From: DATIJJ01 sp964612855
Lineage (GTDB): Bacteria; Pseudomonadota; Gammaproteobacteria; DSM-16500
DNA length: 15,497 nucleotides
Assembly: GCA_964612855.1 (NCBI GenBank)
Contig: CAZTDR010000059.1
Coordinates: forward strand, 1 to 15,497
Direction: 5' to 3'
Each line of letters begins with the position of its first letter. Within the stretch, counting starts at the first letter, position 1. The notes beneath the pieces were generated by a model, which saw nothing but the letters and a program-made list of their open reading frames with translations, ran no database searches and was not told the origin of the DNA. The position numbers and the translations under genes were made by a program. Positions 6,401 through 12,370 of this stretch are shown in pieces.

Positions 6401-8014
6401 TTAACATTCACTGCTATCTATTCCCACCGCCCGTAATGCTTGCTGCACCGGGGGAAGATCATATTTAAAATCTCGAGTGGCTGTTAAAATGCCGCATGCC
6501 GCTTCGGAAAAAGAGGTCGTGGGAGTCCAATAATAACGATTGGCTTGTACCATGACGTTAAATGCTTTTTGCGTATCCCATCCTTCTGCCGTACTAAGCA
6601 AGTAAAATAGTTTGTTGAAAACACCGCTGCCGAAATGTACGTCTAACTTATAATGATAATCTTTCATATTATTGATGGAACAGAAATGTCCGGGACGCTG
6701 TCCAACTTCGCAATCCTTGGTTGGTTCGTCTAAGTAGCGCAAGGATTTATTTTCTTCTTTTAAGATTTCTTCACCAATTTGCCAGCTACTTTTTTTGTAG
6801 ACAAAAAATTCTGCTGCTTGCGCTGCCATATCCGAAAATGATTCATTGATGGCCCCTGCTTCACCATAATAGAGCAACCCAGCGTGTTGTTGCGTAAATC
6901 CATGACTCATTTCATGTGCGCCAACGCCCAAAGAAACCAAGGGATAAAATGTCTTGCCACCATCACCAAATGTCATTTGTTTACCATCCCAATAAGCATT
7001 TTCTATGGCTTCGTGCATACGCATAATTAACATCATGGGTTTATCTTTTTTGCTTAAGACCGGAATGTTATACCATTGCTGATACATTTGTTTCACAGTG
7101 CCGCCGATAAATAAGGCATCATTTACCGGCGAATAACCGCCATTGATTTGATCTTTGAGGCCATCCCAAAATAAATTTTGATGAAGTTTGCTCGGGTTTG
7201 TACATGAAAAATTGATTACGGCATCTTTTTGTTTCGCGTCAACAATCGTGACATCGTCATTTTTAAGATAACAGACTTTATTTTCTTCATTGCGGGTCAT
7301 TAACAAATTAGGTAGATGTGTTGATTGGCCATCATAAAGGATTTTTCCGGATTTTTTATTACCTCCCCAGCCGCCGCCATGGGTCAGTCGGTCGATCGTT
7401 TGTAAATTATTCCAATATTGATAGGTGGTGAAATGGGTCGCATCTAAAATAAAAGTAGGCTGCATGGGTTCGCCATTTATTTTTTTCGCATAAAAAGTCA
7501 TATAGTATGCCCAGTGTGCTTTATTTTCGTTATCCACGTATACAATCCGTTGCACATCGCCCATAGACTCTATTTGAAAATCCCCGATTTCTTTACGAAC
7601 GAGCGCAATCGCCTGCTCTTTTGCTTGTTTGATTTGCATCGGACTGAAAGCATAGGAAGGTGTAGCTTGTAAATCGGCTACGAGATTTTGATAAATTTTC
7701 CCATTTGCTGTTAGATGGCCAGGACGAAGTTGTGTGACATCCTGTAATTTATACTGCCCTCCTTTTGCAATATGGATGACACTTTGCGTACCCCAAACCA
7801 AATAATTTTCATAGTGTTGTTGAAAATGAATATGTTGGGTTTGATTAAAATCTATTTCACTTCGTGTTTCTACCAGCTCGGTTTTTTCTCTAGCAACGGA
7901 CGACGTTAATTTTAAAATTTCGGGGGATAGATGGCGTAAATTCAGGGGAACAGCGGCAAAAGCATTTGATAGCGTGCTAATACATAAAATAATAGTAAAA
8001 AAAATAGAATGCAT
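6401..8014 (-). CDS. Secreted zinc metalloprotease, M4 (thermolysin) family, Legionella ProA/Msp-like
   Basis: This 537-residue preproprotein has a signal peptide (residues 1-20, AFA before Ala21) and a propeptide of FTP/PepSY type to about residue 205. The M4 catalytic domain follows. Zinc and catalytic residues are visible: HEMSH (His367, Glu368, His371), then NESFSD with the third ligand Glu391, 20 residues on as in thermolysin, and Asp395. His460 in LDVHFGSG matches the transition-state histidine. Blocks such as ENAYWDGKQMTFGDG, SLGVGAHEMSHGFTQQH and NESFSDMAAQAAEF closely resemble Legionella ProA, which is exported by type II secretion; export by that route here is inference. The start is set by AAGGAG. 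It sits between rplI and dnaB, normally neighbours, with repeats on both sides and its own promoter. The Legionella name proA is not used as symbol because it also denotes a proline-synthesis gene. Confidence 0.93.
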   Translation of the reverse strand: MHSIFFTIILCISTLSNAFAAVPLNLRHLSPEILKLTSSVAREKTELVETRSEIDFNQTQHIHFQQHYENYLVWGTQSVIHIAKGGQYKLQDVTQLRPGHLTANGKIYQNLVADLQATPSYAFSPMQIKQAKEQAIALVRKEIGDFQIESMGDVQRIVYVDNENKAHWAYYMTFYAKKINGEPMQPTFILDATHFTTYQYWNNLQTIDRLTHGGGWGGNKKSGKILYDGQSTHLPNLLMTRNEENKVCYLKNDDVTIVDAKQKDAVINFSCTNPSKLHQNLFWDGLKDQINGGYSPVNDALFIGGTVKQMYQQWYNIPVLSKKDKPMMLIMRMHEAIENAYWDGKQMTFGDGGKTFYPLVSLGVGAHEMSHGFTQQHAGLLYYGEAGAINESFSDMAAQAAEFFVYKKSSWQIGEEILKEENKSLRYLDEPTKDCEVGQRPGHFCSINNMKDYHYKLDVHFGSGVFNKLFYLLSTAEGWDTQKAFNVMVQANRYYWTPTTSFSEAACGILTATRDFKYDLPPVQQALRAVGIDSSEC

Positions 8015-8042
8015 AGGTTCTCCTTAGAGAGTAACGATAAAA

Positions 8043-8073
8043 ATTATAATACAGAGACAGAGAGTGTTGTTAA
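8043..8073 (-). promoter_or_regulatory. Probable sigma-70 promoter of the ProA-like protease
   Basis: On the minus strand TTAACA (8068-8073) is followed after 16 bases by TATTAT (8046-8051); an overlapping perfect TATAAT (8043-8048) lies at 19 bases. A start near 8038 leaves a leader of about 25 bases with AAGGAG just before the ATG. It implies expression independent of the ribosomal operon. Confidence 0.55.
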
Positions 8074-8165
8074 GAAGTGAGTTAAAAATTTGGGCGGAAT
8101 GAGGAGTGAAACAAGAGTGGTGGGTAGGCATGGTGGATATGCTGCGCTATAAAGAGCAAAGAAAC

Positions 8166-8269
8166 GTAGGGTGGATTAGGCGTTTTTTGCCGTAATCCAC
8201 CAAAATCTAAACGTCTTTTATTTTAATCTGGTGGATTACGATGCAAAAAACGCATCTAATCCACCCTAC
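8166..8269. repeat. Head-to-head pair of family A palindromic repeats
   Basis: A plus-strand copy begins GTAGGGTGG at 8166 and a minus-strand copy ends CCACCCTAC at 8269; each is itself a hairpin. In the first, GGTGGATTA-GGC pairs with GCC-g-TAATCCACC around GTTTTTT (8170-8201). In the second, the arms are two bases longer (GATGC/GCATC, 8230-8265), identical to the copy at 14-53. The 104-base unit as a whole is an inverted repeat, like a paired REP (BIME) or a small MITE. Confidence 0.85.
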
Positions 8270-8402
8270 AGTTTATTTTTTTATTGTCATCAAAGCCTAC
8301 AATCACAGCGTTGCCCCCAACAGGCGGCCATAGTAAAGCAACACGGTAAGAAATGATTAAAAATGAGTGGAATAATGACAGCAGGGGATGAGGAATAATA
8401 AG

Positions 8403-8440
8403 TAACGTCGGGTGGGCAATGCGCAGCGTGCCCACCCTAC
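8403..8440. repeat. Palindromic repeat, family D, directly after rplI
   Basis: GGGTGGGCA (8410-8418) and TGCCCACCC (8430-8438) form a perfect 9-bp GC-rich stem with loop ATGCGCAGCG ... of 11 bases. The left flank AACGTCGGGTGG resembles AACGTAGGGTGG at the start of the family A copy at 8163, and the right end CCACCCTAC is the same as the end of that pair. It lies 9 bases after the rplI stop and could act as a transcript-end structure, but has no U-tract. Confidence 0.7.
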
Positions 8441-8449
8441 TACTTTGAT

Positions 8450-8902
8450 TTACGCTTGCGGGACGAGATTGAATTTAACGCCAGTCACGACATCGCTATG
8501 GAATTCAACTTCAATGTCATATTCGCCTATTTGACGTAATACGCCAGATGGTAAGTGAATTTCGCTTTTGCAAACTTCAACACCCGCATCGGTAATTGCT
8601 TGAGCAAGATCACGTGTACCAATCGAGCCAAACAATTTGCCTTCATCACCTGCTTTTACGCTCAAGGTAATCACGCCAAGTGCCAATACGGCTGCTTTGC
8701 GAGCTTCAGCTGCTTTGATACCTTCCGCCGCGGCTTTTTCTAACTCAGCACGACGTACTTCAAATTTAGCAAGGTTGTCTTTGGTTGCGTAAACTGCTTT
8801 CCCTTGTGGGATCAAAAAGTTACGGCCATAACCTGATTTGACTTTAACTCTGTCGCCAAGCGCACCCAATTTTCGTACTTTTTCTAATAAAATTACTTCC
8901 AC
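8450..8902 (-). CDS. rplI: 50S ribosomal protein L9
   Basis: L9 binds 23S rRNA and spans the L1-stalk side of the large subunit. The 150-residue protein (E. coli 149) has the conserved N-terminal domain EVILLEKVRKLGALGD and KSGYGRNFLIPQGKA (22-36). A long connecting helix (about 41-75) leads to the C-terminal domain with LFGSIGTRDLA (90-100). It starts with GTG at 8902, preceded by GAGGTG at good spacing; no nearby ATG would keep the conserved N terminus. It lies 22 bases after the DUF2232 gene in the same direction and is the last gene of the ribosomal operon before repeats. Confidence 0.97.
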   Translation of the reverse strand: MEVILLEKVRKLGALGDRVKVKSGYGRNFLIPQGKAVYATKDNLAKFEVRRAELEKAAAEGIKAAEARKAAVLALGVITLSVKAGDEGKLFGSIGTRDLAQAITDAGVEVCKSEIHLPSGVLRQIGEYDIEVEFHSDVVTGVKFNLVPQA

Positions 8903-8924
8903 TTTATCACCTCATTCAAATGAA

Positions 8925-9836
8925 TCATTTTGTTAACCGCTGGCGCAGATTTAACATGCTATCCAACAATCCCACTAACGAAACCAACGCTATTCCCATC
9001 GGGAAAATAAATATAATGCCCAAATAAACCATGACGATCCAAATCAAACTCGCCTTTTTACTGGCCAATCCATAATGAATCATGCTTAATCCTGCGATAC
9101 AAAACACAGTGATCATAATCGGCATCATATCGACACCTAACGCATTCCCAGTGTAAGCCAGCCCCATGATTGCGATAAAAGCTGCAGCAAAAACATAACT
9201 TAGGCGAATTTGATGCAATTCTTTTCGTAATCCACCTGGATTAAAAATAGCCGCCTGCCACCACCTTGCAATAAGCAATTGCAGGAGAGCATTAAGAACA
9301 ACCGAGGCAATCACAAATCCCACAATATAGCGTTTTGTGTTTGCGGCTAATACTCGCATTTCATCCGCCGTGCCAACATCGTTTGTCGCTAACGACCCCA
9401 GTAGGGTAGCTGTTTTATTTAAATACGCTGTTAATTGTGCTACCCACCAATTCTGAAGCTCAGGAAAAATCCCGTGAATCAGAACAATTAACACCAAACC
9501 TATAAAAGCAGCGATTTCAATTACCAACCCCCATTGAGGGCGTTCTCGCAAAATCACCGCCAACAGCCAGGTCAAAATATCAATCACAACCACGGTGATG
9601 GTTGCTGCCAACACGATTTGTGAGATCGCGGGCGTTACAGCATAACCTAACAAATACGGAGCCAGTGTTGCTACTAAAACCCAAGAACCTTCAAAGGCAC
9701 CCTTGCGCAGCGTGACTAATGCAGTAATCAGAATACTGATGCTAGCGCCTAACGGAAGCAGAGACAGCACAAACGCGGCGCCCATCGCATGGGAACGGCG
9801 TTTCAAGATAAAATCCGTAAAGCGGTGTAGTATCAT
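8925..9836 (-). CDS. DUF2232 integral membrane protein
   Basis: This hydrophobic protein of about 303 residues has roughly eight membrane segments. From the ATG at 9836 these start at about residues 18, 46, 77, 102, 171, 212, 236 and 264, with a soluble loop after the fourth. It belongs to the YybS-like DUF2232 family, whose biochemical role is unknown. It is encoded between rpsR and rplI in Pseudomonas and other gammaproteobacteria, as here. The start is uncertain. A GTG at 9848 lies 13 bases after a purine-rich GGGAGGAGGGG, while the ATG at 9836 lacks a good Shine-Dalgarno but fits the usual family N terminus (MILHRFTDFILKRR). It is 22 bases upstream of rplI and presumably cotranscribed. 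Confidence 0.85.
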   Translation of the reverse strand: MILHRFTDFILKRRSHAMGAAFVLSLLPLGASISILITALVTLRKGAFEGSWVLVATLAPYLLGYAVTPAISQIVLAATITVVVIDILTWLLAVILRERPQWGLVIEIAAFIGLVLIVLIHGIFPELQNWWVAQLTAYLNKTATLLGSLATNDVGTADEMRVLAANTKRYIVGFVIASVVLNALLQLLIARWWQAAIFNPGGLRKELHQIRLSYVFAAAFIAIMGLAYTGNALGVDMMPIMITVFCIAGLSMIHYGLASKKASLIWIVMVYLGIIFIFPMGIALVSLVGLLDSMLNLRQRLTK

Positions 9837-9892
9837 TCTCGCATACACTAGTTAAAACGTGCCCCTCCTCCCGGAATGACACGCTGTGTTAA

Positions 9893-10117
9893 TTAATGTT
9901 TATCGCAATACGGCAATAAAGCCAAAAAGCGTGCAACCTTAATTGCTGTAGCCAATTGACGCTGGAAGCGTGCTTTTGTTCCTGTAATTCGGCTTGGAAC
10001 AATCTTGCCACTTTCAGTCACAAACTTTTTCAAGAGATAAACATCTTTGTAATCCACTTCATCAAGCTTGTTGCTTGTGAAGTAACAAAATTTTTTACGA
10101 CGATAATACGTTGACAT
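9893..10117 (-). CDS. rpsR: 30S ribosomal protein S18
   Basis: S18 pairs with S6 on the platform of the small subunit. The 74-residue protein (E. coli 75) contains the family blocks YYRRKKFCYFT, VDYKDVYLLKKFV and TESGKIVPSRITGTKA, ending in LALLPYCDKH. The start ATG follows CAGGAG by 11 bases. It lies 48 bases after rpsF and 44 or more bases before the DUF2232 gene in one operon. Together with S6 it is the expected repressor of the rpsF leader. Confidence 0.98.
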   Translation of the reverse strand: MSTYYRRKKFCYFTSNKLDEVDYKDVYLLKKFVTESGKIVPSRITGTKARFQRQLATAIKVARFLALLPYCDKH

Positions 10118-10165
10118 ATTTTTTATAACTCCTGCTGTTAGTCTTATTTACCCGCACGATCCATT

Positions 10166-10606
10166 TCAGCCTCCCAAAGGAGCATCCATATGATCTTCAT
10201 CTCGCATTGGCGCTCTGCGGCCTTTTGGTTTGTGGCCTGTATCGGAATCAAAATGACCACCGCCGGTAGAGGATTCGCCACGGCCTTCTTTTTCTTTCAA
10301 TAGAGGCGAGACGTCTTTCACAGCGCGTTTTACATTCAATACTAAGTTGCGGATAACAGCATCGTTATAACGGAATGCATTAGTTAACTCTTCGAGAGCT
10401 TCTTTGTCACACTCAATATTCATTAATACATAGTGTGCTTTTAAAATTTTGTTGATGGGATACGCTAATTGACGACGGCCCCAATCTTCCAGACGATGCA
10501 CTGTCCCTTTGCGTTGGGTAACCATATTACTGTAGCGCTCAATCATCGCGGGCACTTGCTCACTTTGATCGGGGTGAACTAAAAATACGACTTCATAATG
10601 TTTCAT
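10166..10606 (-). CDS. rpsF: 30S ribosomal protein S6
   Basis: S6 binds 16S rRNA together with S18. The 146-residue protein starts MKHYEVVFLVHPDQSEQVP and contains the conserved EDWGRRQLAYPINK (40-53) and HYVLMNIEC; the core ends at about residue 96. The C-terminal 50 residues are charged and low-complexity, somewhat longer than in E. coli (131-135). AAGGAG stands 11 bases before the ATG and is part of the outer stem of the leader hairpin. It is the first gene of the rpsF-rpsR-DUF2232-rplI operon. The +1 frame across the stop continues for a few charged codons to TAA at about 10144, a possible former or alternative C terminus. Confidence 0.97.
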   Translation of the reverse strand: MKHYEVVFLVHPDQSEQVPAMIERYSNMVTQRKGTVHRLEDWGRRQLAYPINKILKAHYVLMNIECDKEALEELTNAFRYNDAVIRNLVLNVKRAVKDVSPLLKEKEGRGESSTGGGHFDSDTGHKPKGRRAPMRDEDHMDAPLGG

Positions 10607-10617
10607 AGTGCTTTACA

Positions 10618-10669
10618 CTCCTTACGGTTATTACAGCCTTATCCAACACAGTTGAATGAAGGCAAGGAG
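10618..10669 (-). promoter_or_regulatory. Probable S6:S18 autoregulatory leader of rpsF
   Basis: In the rpsF mRNA leader, CUCCUU (10664-10669) pairs perfectly with the Shine-Dalgarno AAGGAG (10618-10623). Directly inside it, GCCUU-c-AUUCAAC pairs with GUUGGAU-AAGGC (10636-10663; 12 pairs, one bulged C, one G-U, loop UGU). Between the two helices on the 3' side is a 12-base bulge UGUAAUAACCGU that includes CCG. A helix interrupted by a 3' CCG-containing bulge is the known S6:S18 leader motif, which imitates the 16S rRNA site of the two proteins. Binding would hold the ribosome-binding site closed. Confidence 0.75.
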
Positions 10670-10864
10670 AAAATCATTATTAACTTAGTTTATAAATGAC
10701 CTTCGAAAGGCTGGTGATTTTACGCAAGATCGGCCTGAGATGCAAATTTTTACAACATTAAAGAAAGATCGGCCGATAACAGCACAAAAAATGCGCCTAC
10801 TTTATGTTATTCTTTTAACTATTTTTAATATTTATCAGTAAGTTATCTTTAAATCCAAATTATC
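10670..10864. other. AT-rich gap between rpsF leader and tRNA promoter
   Basis: No gene is visible. The decamer AAGATCGGCC occurs twice in direct orientation (10726-10735 and 10765-10774), the second inside the palindrome ATCGGCCGAT (10768-10777). A minus-strand TATAAA (10689-10694) could be the -10 of the rpsF operon, but no good -35 is at the right distance. Confidence 0.5.
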
Positions 10865-10893
10865 TTGACAAGCCATACTCAAACTTCGAGAAT
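10865..10893 (+). promoter_or_regulatory. Sigma-70 promoter of the tRNA-Met gene
   Basis: A perfect -35 TTGACA (10865-10870) is followed after 17 bases by GAGAAT (10888-10893, four of six consensus bases). A GC-rich stretch GCGTCC comes next, the kind of discriminator seen at stringently controlled stable-RNA promoters. The tRNA begins at 10912. Confidence 0.65.
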
Positions 10894-10911
10894 AGCGTCC
10901 TTGTTTGATTT

Positions 10912-10988
10912 GGCTATGTAGCTCAGCTGGTTAGAGCGCGGCACTCATAATGCTGAGGTCGGTGGTTCGAGTCCACCCATAGCCACCA
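10912..10988 (+). tRNA. tRNA-Met (anticodon CAT, elongator type)
   Basis: The 77-base cloverleaf is complete with encoded CCA. The acceptor stem GGCTATG/CATAGCC is perfect, the D stem is GCTC/GAGC and the anticodon stem CGGCA/TGCTG has one G-U pair. The anticodon loop CTCATAA puts CAT at 10946-10948, and the T arm is GGTGG-TTCGAGT-CCACC. The 5' half GGCTATGTAGCTCAG resembles E. coli elongator tRNA-Met. The initiator is excluded because position 1-72 pairs as G-C. A lysidine-modified tRNA-Ile2 also reads CAT in the gene and is the less likely alternative. No terminator is obvious after it. Confidence 0.95.
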
Positions 10989-11061
10989 TATTGAAATCTT
11001 TAGGAATCCTCAAGTGTCGGCTCTTAGGCAGCACTGACATTGGGTGGCAACAGATCCCAAT

Positions 11062-11409
11062 CTACGACTCTTTACTCAACGACAAAATTTCCTTATTCAA
11101 GGTGAAACTAAGCAACGTACGAATCAACACGATACTTGCCAAAATACCCACTGAATAATAATCCGGCGTGGTGGTCGTACCGATCAAATCGGCCGCGACA
11201 ATAAATTCCAGCCCCAGAATAATGGCTTGACCTAAATTAAGACGTATTTTGTTAATTATGTTTTTGCGCGCGGCGGTTTTAGGCGAAAAAAGAGAGTGTA
11301 AAAATTGATACAGCGCGATCAAGGTGCCGACCAGAATAATTAAAATACCTAAAAATGAAACTGTATGCTGAATGATTTCCAATATGTCATGCAAACCGAG
11401 TCCTTGCAT
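11062..11409 (-). CDS. DUF1622 family membrane protein
   Basis: This 115-residue protein has three predicted membrane helices (about 16-38, 60-79 and 84-105). The loop between the first two is basic (SPKTAARKNIINKIR), which places that side in the cytoplasm. The block RLNLGQAIILGLEFIVAADL and the IVLIRTLLSFTLNKEI near the end are typical of DUF1622, a family without known function. The start ATG follows AAGGAG by five bases. It is 19 bases after erpA in the same direction, so probably its operon partner; a role in iron metabolism cannot be inferred from that alone. Confidence 0.85.
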   Translation of the reverse strand: MQGLGLHDILEIIQHTVSFLGILIILVGTLIALYQFLHSLFSPKTAARKNIINKIRLNLGQAIILGLEFIVAADLIGTTTTPDYYSVGILASIVLIRTLLSFTLNKEILSLSKES

Positions 11410-11428
11410 CCTTACTCCTTAGAAGCTA

Positions 11429-11776
11429 TCAATCCGTTGAAAAAGACGATCCACATCCACACGTGGTTTTTGCATTAGGATTACGAATAATAAACTGCGA
11501 ACCCTCGATATCTTCTTTGTAATCGATTTCAGCGCCAACTAAATATTGAAAACTCATCGGATCCACTAACAACTGCACCGAATGATCACTCGCGACTTGA
11601 GTCACGACCGTGTCATCGTCATTGACCACTTCATCAAATGTAAACCCGTATTGAAAACCCGAGCAACCGCCGCCCGTGATATAAACACGCAGTTTTAAAT
11701 TAAAATTGCCTTCTTCTTCAATCAACTCCCAAACTTTGGCAGCTGCGTTAGGAGTGAAACCTAATGGCGCATTCAT
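11429..11776 (-). CDS. erpA: Iron-sulfur cluster insertion protein ErpA
   Basis: ErpA is an A-type carrier that delivers Fe-S clusters to apoproteins such as the isoprenoid enzymes IspG/IspH. The 115-residue protein (E. coli 114) has the three ligand cysteines: Cys38 in ITGGGCSGFQYGF and Cys106/Cys108 in TTCGCGSSFS near the C terminus. VDPMSFQYLVGAEIDY (71-86) is also conserved. The spacing and the MNAPLGFTPNAA N terminus favour ErpA over IscA or SufA. The start ATG follows GAGGT by seven bases. It is divergent from hemJ with 142 bases between them; I could not find a convincing IscR site there. Confidence 0.92.
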   Translation of the reverse strand: MNAPLGFTPNAAAKVWELIEEEGNFNLKLRVYITGGGCSGFQYGFTFDEVVNDDDTVVTQVASDHSVQLLVDPMSFQYLVGAEIDYKEDIEGSQFIIRNPNAKTTCGCGSSFSTD

Positions 11777-11857
11777 ACAATCGACCTCTATTAAACGTTT
11801 CGCTATACTCTCGACCTAGCTATTCATAAATCAAGAAAATGCAGGTTGGTTTTTAGT

Positions 11858-11885
11858 TTGTGTCCTGCAGGTGAAGAATTATTAT
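11858..11885 (+). promoter_or_regulatory. Possible promoter of hemJ
   Basis: TTGTGT (11858-11863) and TATTAT (11880-11885) are separated by 16 bases and lie just upstream of the AAGGA that precedes the hemJ ATG. The -35 matches consensus at only three positions, so this is weak. The palindrome CCTGCAGG lies in the spacer. Confidence 0.3.
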
Positions 11886-11918
11886 ACATTAGATTTTGAA
11901 TAAACATAAGGAATCGCT

Positions 11919-12341
11919 ATGCTTTGGGTAAAAGCCTTTCATATTATCTTTATAGTGACATGGTTTAGCGGCTTGTTTTATTTACCGCGTTTATTTGTCT
12001 ACCATGCAGACGCACGGGATCTTATTAGCCAAGAACGCTTCAAGATCATGGAAAAAAAATTATTTTATTTCATCACGACCCCGGGTGCGATTTTAACCAT
12101 CGTATTTGGGCTTTGGCTGATTAGCTTCAATCCAATTGGTTATATGCAGATGTCTTGGCTGCACATGAAGTTAGGATTGGTGTTATTGTTGATTGTTTAT
12201 CATGCTTATCTCGGCAAATTAGTGAGGGACTTTAAGAATGACATGAACCAGCACGGCCATGTTTTTTATCGTTGGCTAAATGAAGTGCCCACTATTTTCT
12301 TGTTTCTGATTGTCGTGTTAGCAGTGGTGAAGCCTCTTTAA
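11919..12341 (+). CDS. hemJ: Protoporphyrinogen oxidase HemJ (UPF0093/CopD-like membrane protein)
   Basis: HemJ oxidises protoporphyrinogen IX to protoporphyrin IX in the inner membrane during haem synthesis. The 140-residue protein has four membrane helices (about 4-24, 51-70, 79-98 and 122-138). Family blocks are LWVKAFHIIFIVTWFSGLFYLPRLFVYH (His8, Arg24, His29), FKIMEKKLFY, WLHMKLGLVLLL (His82, Lys84), YHAYLGKLV and FYRWLNEVP. The conserved His8 is the expected haem ligand. The start ATG follows AAGGA by six bases. It is monocistronic and converges with the kinase-like gene, 29 bases apart. hemL, another haem gene, lies less than 2 kb away. Confidence 0.92.
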   Translation: MLWVKAFHIIFIVTWFSGLFYLPRLFVYHADARDLISQERFKIMEKKLFYFITTPGAILTIVFGLWLISFNPIGYMQMSWLHMKLGLVLLLIVYHAYLGKLVRDFKNDMNQHGHVFYRWLNEVPTIFLFLIVVLAVVKPL

Positions 12342-12370
12342 ATAAGAGCAACTCCATCCGTTGACGAAAT

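Larger units (their letters stand above)
8015..8449. other. Repeat-rich gap between rplI and the protease gene
   Basis: This 435-base stretch contains no convincing gene. From the protease side it holds the protease promoter (8043-8073), a head-to-head pair of family A repeats (8166-8269) and a family D palindrome (8403-8440) just after rplI. In 8270-8402 I see nothing beyond AT-rich sequence. Confidence 0.8.

Noticed and set aside
4863..6407. A 514-residue form of DnaB
   Set aside because: The added N terminus is encoded by a family C repeat and protease 3' sequence, lacks DnaB similarity, and the ATG at 6248 gives a normal-length protein.
8166..8269. CRISPR-like repeats
   Set aside because: Only two copies in inverted orientation, each itself a hairpin, without regular spacers or cas genes.
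9850..9885. Additional family B repeat upstream of DUF2232
   Set aside because: CCCCTCCTCC and GGAATGAC recall family B, but the diagnostic GGGGATGAC arm is missing and no hairpin forms.
10912..10988. tRNA-Ile2 (lysidine) instead of tRNA-Met
   Set aside because: The acceptor stem and 5' half match elongator tRNA-Met better; an automated isotype model would settle it.
11790..11830. IscR-like site upstream of erpA
   Set aside because: ATACTC and GACC are present, but the spacing and the second half-site do not fit the known IscR consensus.
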